NCBI GenBank assembly: GCA_016702605.1
Contig: JADJDQ010000007.1
Span: forward strand, 62,001-126,000
Length of the DNA stretch: 64,000 nt
Direction: 5' to 3'
Origin: Candidatus Intricatilinea gracilis
Lineage (GTDB): Bacteria > Pseudomonadota > Gammaproteobacteria > Burkholderiales > Burkholderiaceae_C
Part shown: in pieces, positions 26,056 to 34,650 of the stretch
How positions within the stretch are numbered: position 1 is the first letter of the stretch
How the letters are laid out: the number at the start of each line of letters is the position of its first letter
Program-made: the position numbers and the translations under genes
Notes under the pieces: generated by a model
Seen by the model: the letters and a program-made list of their open reading frames with translations, nothing else
Told to the model about the DNA's origin: nothing
Databases searched by the model: none

Positions 26056-27246
26056 TCAGCTCGACTGCGTCTGCGCCAGTTGATCGTCGAAGGCACTCGA
26101 CACCAGCGCCGGGCGGCCGACGATGAGCGGGTCCACCGAGCCGATCGCTGCGAGGTTCTTGTTGCTGTACGGCACGCGGTGCAACACATAACGCATGGCG
26201 TTCAGGCGTGCGCGCTTCTTGCAGTCCGACTTGATCACCGTCCACGGTGCATCCGACGTGTCGGTGTGCAGGAACATGGCCTCCTTGGCGCGTGTGTAGT
26301 CGTCCCACTTGTCCAGCGAGGCCAGGTCCACCGGACTCAGTTTCCACTGCTTGAGCGGGTGCAGCTTGCGTTCCTTGAAGCGCCGACGCTGCTCGGCCTT
26401 GCTCACCGAGAACCAGAACTTGTACAGGTGCACGCCCGAGCGCACCAGCTGGCGCTCGAACTCGGGGCACTGGCGCAGGAACTCGTCGTACTCGCGCGCC
26501 TTGCAAAAACCCATCACCCGTTCGACGCCGGCGCGGTTGTACCAGCTGCGGTCGAACATCACGATCTCGCCGCGTGTGGGCAGGTGCTGCACATAACGCT
26601 GGAAGTACCACTGGCCTCGCTCCACCTCGCTCGGTTTCTCGAGCGCCACCACCCGTGCGCCGCGTGGGTTGAGGTGCTCCATCAGCCGCTTGATCGTGCC
26701 GCCCTTGCCGGCGGCGTCGCGGCCCTCGAACAGGATCACCACCCGCGCACCGGTCTCCTTCACCCATGCCTGCAGCTTGAGCAGCTCCACCTGCAGCCGG
26801 TATTTCTGCTGCTCGTAGCTGCGCCGCGACAGCAGGTTCTTGTACGGGTAGCCCCCCTCGCGCCAGCCTGGCGCCAGCATCAGGTCGGCCTCGGGGCTGC
26901 GCTCGCTGGCCGGCACACGCTGGGTGATGAGCTTGCGCAGCGCACGCAACTCGTCGGGTGAGGCGCCTTCGAGCAGCGGCGCCACGTCGGACAACAAACG
27001 CGCCGGTGCCGCCGCGTCACCTTCGGGCGCCGCCAACACGTCGGACAAGGCCAGCGACCGCACGACTTCGGTACGCTCCACAGCTCGCTCGACCCTGTCG
27101 GCCTCGATCGCCGCCGGCTGCAGCGACGCCGGTGTGTCCCCGGCGGCGACTCGGCGGGTGCGGGCAACGCCGCTGCGCGCAGGCGCTCGCGTCGATTTGG
27201 GAGTGGCCGTGGCCGCGGGCGTTGCTGTGGTGGTGTCCTTGGCCAT
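26056..27246 (-). CDS. ppk2: Polyphosphate kinase 2
   Basis: A 396-residue PPK2-family enzyme that uses polyphosphate to phosphorylate nucleotides. Walker A FEGRDAAGKGGTIKR, the lid region with MFDRSWYNRAGVERVMGF, and the KFWFSVSKAEQRRRF segment are intact. About 100 N-terminal residues are Ala/Thr/Arg rich then helical, longer than minimal single-domain PPK2. The preference for ADP, GDP or AMP cannot be read with confidence. The ATG at 27246 starts MAKDTTTATP; upstream sequence is not conserved. It is convergent with hrcA. Confidence 0.93.
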   Translation of the reverse strand: MAKDTTTATPAATATPKSTRAPARSGVARTRRVAAGDTPASLQPAAIEADRVERAVERTEVVRSLALSDVLAAPEGDAAAPARLLSDVAPLLEGASPDELRALRKLITQRVPASERSPEADLMLAPGWREGGYPYKNLLSRRSYEQQKYRLQVELLKLQAWVKETGARVVILFEGRDAAGKGGTIKRLMEHLNPRGARVVALEKPSEVERGQWYFQRYVQHLPTRGEIVMFDRSWYNRAGVERVMGFCKAREYDEFLRQCPEFERQLVRSGVHLYKFWFSVSKAEQRRRFKERKLHPLKQWKLSPVDLASLDKWDDYTRAKEAMFLHTDTSDAPWTVIKSDCKKRARLNAMRYVLHRVPYSNKNLAAIGSVDPLIVGRPALVSSAFDDQLAQTQSS

Positions 27247-27419
27247 GGGGTGTCTCGTCGGATCGATGAAGGGAATGTGGCTATCGTCGGCCTGCGGCCG
27301 CGCCGCCATCCTGATGAATGTCAATCCAGTCGGCATCATGACGGCCCGAGAGGTGGGCGTCCGAACCCTTCCCACACGCGAGCGCACCCGCGCAAGCTCA
27401 AGCACCCCGCCCGACTGCC

Positions 27420-27425
27420 TACAAT
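27420..27425 (+). promoter_or_regulatory. -10 element of tRNA-Met
   Basis: TACAAT ends 20 bases before the tRNA 5' end, a good position for a sigma-70 -10 box. No convincing -35 hexamer is seen at 17-18 bases upstream. Confidence 0.4.
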
Positions 27426-27445
27426 CATCGCGCCTGTCCATCCGG

Positions 27446-27522
27446 GGGCCGTTAGCTCAGTTGGTTAGAGCAGAGGACTCATAATCCTTTGGTCGTTGGT
27501 TCAAGTCCAACACGGCCTACCA
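27446..27522 (+). tRNA. tRNA-Met (CAT), elongator type
   Basis: A 77-base cloverleaf with acceptor GGGCCGT/ACGGCCT, D-arm GCTCAGTTGGTTAGAGC, anticodon loop CTCATAA (anticodon CAT), T-arm GGTTCAAGTCC and encoded CCA. The body resembles elongator Met tRNA; a lysidine-modified Ile (CAT) tRNA cannot be fully excluded from the gene alone. The accessory TIR/caspase block begins after it. Confidence 0.9.
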
Positions 27523-28041
27523 CCCCGAAGCCCCGTCAATCCAGGCTATTACGCCAGTTGGGGGGGCTACGTCGAGCGGCGTTTGCTGGTCGCCCGATGT
27601 GACGGAGCGGCCTTGCCGTGTTGGACGTGGCCGTCCTCGTGCCCGTGTCGGGACGACGCCTGTTTAAGGTCACCCGGTCGGCAGGTGACCATCCGATATC
27701 CCGCAGCAGACCGGGGCGCCTTTCGAGTGCCTCGCGCGTCGGAGTCATCCGCGCCTCGGATGGAAGAATCATCGGCTTGCCATGCAGTGAGAGCAGGCCA
27801 GCGAAGTCGGGCACTCGCGCGCCGAGCATCGGACTCCCATGCCACGTGAAGTCGGGGCCGGGTTGATCAGGTTCTTGTCCAGTGCCCAATGCCCAGTGCA
27901 CCGAGCCCCGTGAAGGTTGGGGCTGGGGGCTTGCCTGTCGCGGGTGCCGTCGTCTCCCGCCGGGCTGCACGGATGGGTATGCGCCGCCTCGACCTTAGTC
28001 TCACCGCTCGCCAGCAGGGTGCGTACTCCCGCGGCGGCGCG

Positions 28042-28060
28042 GCAGTTGTCGTACAACTGC
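28042..28060. promoter_or_regulatory. 19-bp perfect dyad upstream of the TIR-STAND gene
   Basis: GCAGTTGT and ACAACTGC are exact inverted repeats separated by CGT, about 200 bases before the ATG of the TIR-STAND gene. Size and symmetry fit a homodimeric repressor site. No regulator gene lies beside it. Confidence 0.35.
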
Positions 28061-28090
28061 GTCGTGCGCAGCGGCAAGCGAACATGGACA

Positions 28091-28108
28091 GGGACCGTGT
28101 CCCGTTTT
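28091..28108 (+). terminator. Terminator-like hairpin upstream of the TIR-STAND gene
   Basis: GGGAC/GTCCC with a three-base loop (28091-28103) is followed by a T-rich GTTTTGTTGT. It may end transcription from the tRNA side or attenuate the downstream gene. The stem is only 5 bp. Confidence 0.4.
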
Positions 28109-28256
28109 GTTGTGGCGGCGTTGCGAGCCCGATCGCGGTGCGCGGCAGGAAGGCGATACCTCATCGCGACACTCGCAACAAGGTGGATGGAGCAAACGGC
28201 TCCGGCGATGCAAACTCGTGTCGGCAAGCTTTCGTCGTTGAGTTCAGGAGTCCGCC

Positions 28257-31200
28257 ATGCCTGCTGTGCCTGTCAAGCTGTTCCTGAGCTACGGTCGTGC
28301 CGATGCGTCGGCGCTGGCGGACAGGCTGGCGCGGGACCTGGCACAGCACGGGGTACCAGGGCGCGGACACTATCTGCCGTGGGTCGACCGCGCTGCCCTT
28401 GTAGGCGGGCGGGCATGGTCCGATCAACTGGCGGTCGCGCTGGACGATGCCGATGTGGTGTTGGCCTTGCTGTCGCCGCATTCGGTGCGCAGCCTTGCCG
28501 ATGGGCAGGCCGGCGACGACAGCGTGTGTCTGGACGAGATTGCTTACGCGCGCTTCCAGGCGCGCAAGCCCATCGTGCCGGTCCTGGTCGCACCGTGTGC
28601 CGCACCGTTCGAGATCTACCGGCTGCAGCAGGTAGATTTCAGGCGATGGGACGACGAGGCGGCGTATGCAGCCTCGTTTGCCAGCTTGTTGGACTCGATC
28701 GGCGCGGCGCTGGACGGCAAGCCCCTTTACCGTCATTGGCAGGATCGTCTGCAGCCCTGGGACTTCGGCCGGCTGCTGGCTGCGCGCCGCCAGGGGTTCG
28801 TCGGGCGCGACTGGTTGTTCCAGGCACTTGCGACGCGGCTGGCCGGTCCCGCTGCGTCCGCGGTGTTGGTTACTGGCGGACCGGGTTTCGGCAAGTCGGC
28901 TTTCATCGCCGAATACCTGCACCGCAACCCTGAAGGTCGGGTGCTGGCCTATCACTGCTGCCAGGCCGACACACGCGAGACGCTGAACGCGGGGCGCTTC
29001 GTGCGCAGTGTCGCGGCCATGATCGCGAGCCGCCATCCGCGCTACGAGGCCCTGCTCGATCAGGCGCCTTACCGCGATTTGCTGACCGAGAAGTCGAGCG
29101 GTGCCGACCCCGGCAGCGCATTCGAGGAGGCGGTGTTGGCCGCGCTCGAACAGGTGGGGCCGCCGCAGGCCGGGCGCTGGACGCTGGTAGTGGACGCACT
29201 CGATGAGGCGTCCGAGGCTGCGGCAACTGGTGCCAACGGCATCGTGCAGTTGCTGGCCGAGCGCATCGGCCGTTTTCCCGACTGGCTGACGCTGGTGGCG
29301 ACGACTCGCCCCGAGCGTCGGGTGCTCGACCTGTTTGCCGGTGTTCAGTCCGTGATCATCGATCCGGGCGACCCCGCCAACCTGGCGGACCTGCGCCGTC
29401 ATGTAGCCGAGCGTCTCGCCCGGGCACCACTGGACGATCTGGTGCGCCGCAGCCGGCACACGCCACAGTGGATCGCAGCCACGATCGGCGACGCCGCGCA
29501 AGGCAACTTTCTTTACGCCGAGCAGGTGTTGCTGGCCATGCAGGACCAGTTGCTGCATCCGGACGAACTGGACGCCCAGGCCCTGCCGCCGGGTCTGACG
29601 CGGCAGTACCGGCTGTTCTTCGGGCGTCGCTACACCAGCGACGCGGCCTGGGCCGCCGTGCGTCCACTGTTTGCGGTGTTCGTGGCGGCGCAGGCCCCCC
29701 TGGGCGACGCCGAGCTGGTGGCGGCCACCGGGCTGGACGCGCGCACCGCCCTGCCGCGGCAGCTGCGCGACATGGGTGCCTACGTCACTCACACACGTGG
29801 GGCCAAGCCGCGCCATGCACTGTTCCACCGGTCGCTGCTCGAGTGGTTGACCGGGCCCGACGAGTTGGGCGGGCGCTTCGCGATCGACCCGGCCGAGGGC
29901 CATGTTCTGCTGGCCGACGGTCTGTTCAACTGCTTCGGGCAGGACCGCCTGTCGTTGTCGGACTACCTGCTGTCGCACCTGGCCACGCACCTGGCGGCAG
30001 CGGCGCGTGGTGATCCCGCGAGCCGCGCCGAACGACAGCGTGCGCTGGCCGACTTCGTGCTCGAACCAATGGTGCAGCAGCAGCGACTGGGTGACCCGTT
30101 CGGCGCTCTGGCCTCGCTGAGGTTGGCGTTGCAGACCGTGGCCGAAGGGCCGCCTTTGGAATCGGCAGCACCGGCAATCCGGCTGGCACTGGGACTCGAG
30201 ACCTTCAGGCGCGAGCGCCTGGACGCGTCCCGGGTGTTCGACCTGGCAGCTGCAGGCCATTTGGCCCAGGCCGAACGCGAGCTGCAGCTGTACGACGCCG
30301 ATGAACCCTGGCGCCACGCGGCGCACCTGACGATGGCCTGGCTGGCGCTGGGCCATGACCGCGCCGGCGCCGAGGAGGCGCGCAAGGGCTGGTGCACACA
30401 CACCGTGCTGGACGAACGGGTGGCGGCTGACTTCGAGCAACGTGCGGCCGTCTACCCGCCCCTGCCACCCCAGGCGGACGTGCACGCGGTGAACCAGATC
30501 CTGCAACAGGTGGGCGGCGGCCTGGGCGAAGGTCTGAACCCGTCGATGTTGTGGGACCAGGCCGCGCCGCCCGTTCCGGGCCAGGGACGGGGCGTCGAAG
30601 GCACACGTTACCTGGCCGAGTTCCAGGCACCCGTCATGGTGGCTTTCGCACGCGACGAACCGGTTCCGGGCAATGACAAGCTGCGCGAGTACGTGGCACT
30701 CAACGCGGCCAACGCCTACCGCGTCTACCGCAACGGCACGCTGTGGGAGATCCTGTTGGCTGTGGTGCGCCATCCGGATCCGCGCTGGGTTTGCCAGTGG
30801 GCGCGCCTCCTGATTGCGTCCGCCCTGTCGGCGCGCGGCTGGGAGTTTGGTGATGCCTCGCCCATCGTTGCCAGCGCGCTGCGGGCCAGGGCACACGGTG
30901 AGCGCGGCCCCTTCGATGCGGCGTTGCACACGGTCCGCGACCAGGCCAGATTACTGGCGAACGAGCGCGGGCGCGGGGATTCCTGGGGCGCTTGGCGGCG
31001 CAGGCTGGCTGCACATGCGCAGGCTCGATGCCGGCTGTGGGGCGAAGAGGTATCGGCGCTGCTCGACGAGGCACTCGCCTTGCCGCCAGGTTATGCCGGC
31101 TTCCAGGCGCCGGTCAGCCTCGACCTCGCTGCCACGCTGGCTGCCTGCGGACTGCCGGACCGCGTGCCGCGCGTGCTGGACGAAGCCGAACGCGCCGGAC

Positions 31201-31826
31201 ACAACGTCCAGGATCTGGTGTTCTGCGCCCGCACGACCAGCCGGGTGCATGCGTTGCGGCGCCGCTGGCAGCAAGATGGCGGCACCGCGGCGCTGTCGAT
31301 CGTGCAGGCGGCGCAGCGCCTGGCCGCTGATCCGGGGGCGCCGGAGTTCGCCGCCCTGCACGTGGTGGGCGAGCCCTACCGGTATCGTCAAGTGGTCAAC
31401 CCCACCAGCCGGCTGCCCGGTTGGCTGCTGCAGGCACGCAACCTGATCGAACTGCGGCGCGCCTACCAGTGGGCTACGCCCGACTGGCGGAGCGCCAATG
31501 CGGACATCGCCGCCGACGACACACCGCTGCCCGATGGCCACGTGGTGCGTGTGCCCGACCCGCGCTTCGCCCCGCATCTGGCCGCCTGGCTCGCCCAGTT
31601 CGTGCTGGCAGCGACCGGCCTGACGCCCCAGGAGCGCACGGCCACCATCCTGCCTCTGCTGCCGCTGGCCGTGCCCGACCGCACCGAACTCGACGCCGTG
31701 ATCGCCGCGCTGCTGCTGGCCTGGGCACCGTTGGACGCAGCGAGCCTGGACGACGTGGAAGCCGGCCTGGCGCGTTATGCACTGCCCGCCATGGCGACGG
31801 TGGCCGGGCCCGAGCCTGTTGCCTGA
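28257..31826 (+). CDS. TIR-domain STAND NTPase (NLR-like)
   Basis: A 1189-residue protein. Residues 6-150 look like a TIR domain (KLFLSYGRADA at the first strand, then WVDRAALVGG, ALLSPHSV) with a candidate NADase glutamate at E94 in SVCLDEIAYA. Residues about 180-450 are a STAND/NACHT-like ATPase: FVGRDWLFQ, Walker A GGPGFGKS (207-214), Walker B TLVVDALDEA (309-318), and a winged-helix-like part ending in ALFHRSLLEWLTG. The remaining 650 residues are helical with no repeat I can name. An AGGAG site precedes the ATG. Bacterial STAND and TIR proteins are known antiphage sensors and effectors; that role here is inferred. It faces a caspase/lipoprotein pair. Confidence 0.8.
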   Translation: MPAVPVKLFLSYGRADASALADRLARDLAQHGVPGRGHYLPWVDRAALVGGRAWSDQLAVALDDADVVLALLSPHSVRSLADGQAGDDSVCLDEIAYARFQARKPIVPVLVAPCAAPFEIYRLQQVDFRRWDDEAAYAASFASLLDSIGAALDGKPLYRHWQDRLQPWDFGRLLAARRQGFVGRDWLFQALATRLAGPAASAVLVTGGPGFGKSAFIAEYLHRNPEGRVLAYHCCQADTRETLNAGRFVRSVAAMIASRHPRYEALLDQAPYRDLLTEKSSGADPGSAFEEAVLAALEQVGPPQAGRWTLVVDALDEASEAAATGANGIVQLLAERIGRFPDWLTLVATTRPERRVLDLFAGVQSVIIDPGDPANLADLRRHVAERLARAPLDDLVRRSRHTPQWIAATIGDAAQGNFLYAEQVLLAMQDQLLHPDELDAQALPPGLTRQYRLFFGRRYTSDAAWAAVRPLFAVFVAAQAPLGDAELVAATGLDARTALPRQLRDMGAYVTHTRGAKPRHALFHRSLLEWLTGPDELGGRFAIDPAEGHVLLADGLFNCFGQDRLSLSDYLLSHLATHLAAAARGDPASRAERQRALADFVLEPMVQQQRLGDPFGALASLRLALQTVAEGPPLESAAPAIRLALGLETFRRERLDASRVFDLAAAGHLAQAERELQLYDADEPWRHAAHLTMAWLALGHDRAGAEEARKGWCTHTVLDERVAADFEQRAAVYPPLPPQADVHAVNQILQQVGGGLGEGLNPSMLWDQAAPPVPGQGRGVEGTRYLAEFQAPVMVAFARDEPVPGNDKLREYVALNAANAYRVYRNGTLWEILLAVVRHPDPRWVCQWARLLIASALSARGWEFGDASPIVASALRARAHGERGPFDAALHTVRDQARLLANERGRGDSWGAWRRRLAAHAQARCRLWGEEVSALLDEALALPPGYAGFQAPVSLDLAATLAACGLPDRVPRVLDEAERAGHNVQDLVFCARTTSRVHALRRRWQQDGGTAALSIVQAAQRLAADPGAPEFAALHVVGEPYRYRQVVNPTSRLPGWLLQARNLIELRRAYQWATPDWRSANADIAADDTPLPDGHVVRVPDPRFAPHLAAWLAQFVLAATGLTPQERTATILPLLPLAVPDRTELDAVIAALLLAWAPLDAASLDDVEAGLARYALPAMATVAGPEPVA

Positions 31827-31912
31827 GGCACCCTGCGGTCGTGAGCACGGGTGAGGTGTGGCCGGCACATCGAGAGCGCCCAAGATCAGCCGGCCGCGCG
31901 GCGACCTGCGTC

Positions 31913-33442
31913 TCACGGCGCGCAGATTGCCCGTACCGCCCTGGCTGCGAACTCCGCTGCCTGACGCTGCAGGATCTCGGCCTGCGCGCCTCGAGTGTCT
32001 TCACCGGCATAACTGTCGTCGCGGTTGATCTGGTCGGCCAGGGCCACACCGCGAGGACCCGTCAGCCCGAGCACGCTGCTGACCGACACCTCGTGCAGTC
32101 CCACGGCCGGGTTGAAGCGGCTCTGGGTGCTGACAGTGCCGCGCACCGTGTAGGTGGCCGTGCCCGAGCCCCCGACCTCGAAGCCGGCCTCGCGCAGATA
32201 GGCCGACACCGCCGTGGCGAGCGAAGGCTGCAGCGCTGCCTGACCTCCCGAGCCAACGCGCCAGGGTTCGTCCACCTGTACCCGCACCCTGGCCTGGCGC
32301 CGCTCGGACGGACAGGGCATGCCGGTCATCGCCTGCCGGGCAGTGGCGATGCGACCTTCGCCACTGCGTCGATCGAGTTCGGCCTCGGCGGCCGAAAACG
32401 AGAAACCACCGGTTGCACGTGTGACCGTCGGCTGGGTACCCGGCGGCGCGGCCGTGGTGCGCGAGCCGGCAGAAGCTGCATCGGTCACAGCCGTCAGACG
32501 TGTGCGTGCCTCCTGCGCATGGGCACCTTGCGGGTACTTGTCCAGATAGGCGCGGTAGGCCGAGGTGGTGCCGGTGTCGACCAGGATGGCCCACAACTCC
32601 TGCTCGCTCAGCCTGGCCTGGCTGTTGCCGTTGCTGGAGGCGGTACCCGCATCGGCGCCGCTGCCTGGCGCGAACGAGAAGCTGCCTTCCAGCGAGGTGC
32701 TCTCCCAGGGAATCTGTCGGCCGCTGGATGCCTGCTTCACCGCCACGCGGGTGCGCTTGAAGACCTCTTCGATGGGCAGACCGGGTGTGGCCATCTGGCG
32801 CAGCAAATGGCTGGTGTACAGGCCGTTGCTGCCGCGGCCGTCCTCGGCGGTGGCGCCCGGCGCGGTGGCAAAGGCGATGAGTGAGCCCGACGGCGCGTCC
32901 ATCTGGGCCAGGCCGCCGCCGCCAACAGACCGGCTGCCGGCCGCGAAGGGGTTGTTGCGGCAGGCGTCGAGGATGACGATGTTGAGCGGGTTGCGTGCAC
33001 CCTCCATCTTCTCGATGACCAGGCCGATGTCGACTGCCTTGTAGGGCAGTTCGTCCTCGCGTTCGATGCGGGCGTCCACCGGCACGAGGTAGTTGCGCCC
33101 CTTCACCTGCACGCCATGGCCGGCGTAATAGAACAGGCCCACGCCGCCCTTCAGCGCATCGCCGAAGCTGCGCACGGCCTCGAACATCTGCTGCTGGGTG
33201 GCGTCCTGCAGACGAATGACGCGAAAGCCCAGCTTCTCGAGGGCATCGCTCATGGCCCGGGCATCGTTGGATGGGTTGGCCAGTGGCGCCGTTCGGTAGG
33301 CGCCGTTGCCGATCACCAGCGCCACACGCTGAGGCGGCTCCGCCGTGGCCGCCTGCGCCGGCAGCGTGATGGCCGGCAGCAGGGCCATGAGCGCCCAGAC
33401 CAGGAGGGCGATCCACCGCGTCTGGCGGTCGGGACGACTCAT
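31913..33442 (-). CDS. Exported caspase-like peptidase (C14 family)
   Basis: A 509-residue protein. A signal peptide (about residues 10-31, ending in AQA) is followed by a caspase-fold domain: VALVIGNGAYR, the catalytic H109 in FYYAGHGVQ and C161 in ILDACRNNPF. After about residue 300 come a TPR-like segment (AYRAYLDKYPQGAHA) and a C-terminal domain of alternating strands and helices that may share the fold of CsgG/LpoB-type proteins. Its ATG overlaps the stop of the upstream lipoprotein gene (ATGA). Such orthocaspases cleave after Arg or Lys in known cases; the substrate here is unknown. Both catalytic residues are present, so it should be active. Confidence 0.85.
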   Translation of the reverse strand: MSRPDRQTRWIALLVWALMALLPAITLPAQAATAEPPQRVALVIGNGAYRTAPLANPSNDARAMSDALEKLGFRVIRLQDATQQQMFEAVRSFGDALKGGVGLFYYAGHGVQVKGRNYLVPVDARIEREDELPYKAVDIGLVIEKMEGARNPLNIVILDACRNNPFAAGSRSVGGGGLAQMDAPSGSLIAFATAPGATAEDGRGSNGLYTSHLLRQMATPGLPIEEVFKRTRVAVKQASSGRQIPWESTSLEGSFSFAPGSGADAGTASSNGNSQARLSEQELWAILVDTGTTSAYRAYLDKYPQGAHAQEARTRLTAVTDAASAGSRTTAAPPGTQPTVTRATGGFSFSAAEAELDRRSGEGRIATARQAMTGMPCPSERRQARVRVQVDEPWRVGSGGQAALQPSLATAVSAYLREAGFEVGGSGTATYTVRGTVSTQSRFNPAVGLHEVSVSSVLGLTGPRGVALADQINRDDSYAGEDTRGAQAEILQRQAAEFAARAVRAICAP

Positions 33443-34290
33443 TTGTTCTTGGCGTCGATCTCGGCCACACACTTTTGCACCAGGTACTGCACCATGGTGT
33501 CGAGTGTGGCGAGATCACCCGAGCCACTGCGCACGCCCAGGAAGCTGCTGGACTTGCGCCCGGTGAGCATCTTTTCCTCGTAGTAACCGGTGGCTACCTG
33601 TTCGGTGGTGGCGGCGTCGATGATCTTGAAACGCATGCCGATCAGCCAGGCCTTGGCCTCTTCGGCCGTGCGGGTGGACCTGGCGGTGGTCGAGCCGACC
33701 TGGGCGGCCTTGCTGCCGCCGGCCACGATGTCCATGATGCGGCCGACTGCCGCGCCGTCGAAGCCCGAGCTGGCTTCGGTCACCGGTTCGGCCTTGAGCA
33801 CGTCGAACTTGACGATCCAGCGCGTCGACTGCAACTGGCCTTTCTCGAACAGGCGTTTGGCCTGGTCGGCATTGCCCAGCGCGAAAGCGGTCTGCATCTC
33901 GCCCACCATCGAGCCCAGTGCGCTGCGCTCGAGCACGGTGAAGTTGGCGCGGCCCAGTTCGAGTTCGCCGAAGTCGGCGATGTTGTTGGTCGACGGCCTA
34001 AAGCTCGGGTGTGCACTCTTGATCTCGCCCGGCAACACGATGACCCGGGGCCCGCGTTTGGCGGCGTTGACGTATTCACCCGGCCGGTAGGTGGAACTGT
34101 CGGCCCGCGCGGCGGCGTCTTGTTGCGCCCCGCTGGACGGTTTGCTGCCACCGAACACCCCGCTGCCCTGGCCGCCCGAGGCCAGGCAGCCAGCCAGCAG
34201 CAGGGCCGTGCCCAGCGGCGCAATCCATCCGGCGGCCCGGTGGACAAGGTGGCGCAGCGGCTGCGCCGGTACGAGGTCGAAGTGCTTCAT
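33439..34290 (-). CDS. CsgG/LpoB-like lipoprotein
   Basis: A 283-residue protein with a signal peptide and lipobox LLAGC (C35), then a Gly/Ser/Gln-rich linker. The mature domain has NFTVLERSALGSMVGEMQ, a signature of the CsgG/HfaB family where an N-terminal strand is followed by an (ERxxL) helix, and KFDVLKAEPV, YYEEKMLTGR. CsgG proteins form secretion channels; LpoB relatives activate peptidoglycan synthases. It lacks an obvious channel-forming segment, so an accessory role is more likely. It is coupled to the caspase gene by a four-base overlap. Confidence 0.75.
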   Translation of the reverse strand: MKHFDLVPAQPLRHLVHRAAGWIAPLGTALLLAGCLASGGQGSGVFGGSKPSSGAQQDAAARADSSTYRPGEYVNAAKRGPRVIVLPGEIKSAHPSFRPSTNNIADFGELELGRANFTVLERSALGSMVGEMQTAFALGNADQAKRLFEKGQLQSTRWIVKFDVLKAEPVTEASSGFDGAAVGRIMDIVAGGSKAAQVGSTTARSTRTAEEAKAWLIGMRFKIIDAATTEQVATGYYEEKMLTGRKSSSFLGVRSGSGDLATLDTMVQYLVQKCVAEIDAKNK

Positions 34291-34650
34291 GTCGGCAGTT
34301 CCAGGGTCTGAGGGTCGATGATGCGCGGCTGCCTTGCGTCCCGAACGGCGATGTGGGATTGCCCGTCGGGTGGTGCGGTCGGCAGGGGCAGCCTAGTCAG
34401 CCGCGCCACTCATCATGTTGACCCGTGTCACCCAGGTGAACTGTCGAAAGTCAGGTGGCTTGCCACGAGTCGACCGGCAATACCCCATGGCGCACCTGCG
34501 GGGCGACTTCCTGGGCAACCCTTGCCGCAGCTCCAACCCTGTGTTTGCCCATGGCCGAACTGCCTGCCGACTGTCTAGACTGGCAGTCCTGCAGGCCGAG
34601 GTCTGCAGCGTCGACGCCCGTTTGAATCCACCGAGACCCAGGAGACTCCC
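34291..34650. other. Divergent intergenic region between lipoprotein and SDR genes
   Basis: It must hold promoters for both directions, but I find no hexamer pair I would defend. A CTGCC/GGCAG dyad surrounds GTCTAGAC near 34564-34586. The SDR gene has an AGGAG site just before its ATG. Confidence 0.4.

Larger units (their letters stand above)
27523..28256 (+). other. Non-coding spacer before the TIR-STAND gene
   Basis: Seven hundred bases without a gene I can support. Open frames on both strands are arginine-rich shadows with no recognisable domain or codon bias. Only a 19-bp dyad and a terminator-like hairpin near the 3' end stand out; both are listed separately. No integrase, att-like repeat of the tRNA end, or IS remnant is seen. 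Confidence 0.5.

Noticed and set aside
27536..27970. Minus-strand ORF of 144 residues in the spacer after tRNA-Met
   Set aside because: Arg/Pro-rich with no conserved pattern, no ribosome binding site and overlapping alternatives in several frames; not distinguishable from chance.
28161..30929. A 922-residue open frame on the minus strand opposite the TIR-STAND gene
   Set aside because: No recognisable motif, shadow-like composition, and the plus-strand frame has TIR, Walker A and Walker B motifs in order.
27495..34650. Integrative element with attachment sites at tRNA-Met
   Set aside because: No integrase and no visible repeat of the tRNA 3' end downstream. Only the position supports it, so I list the block as accessory, not as a mobile element.
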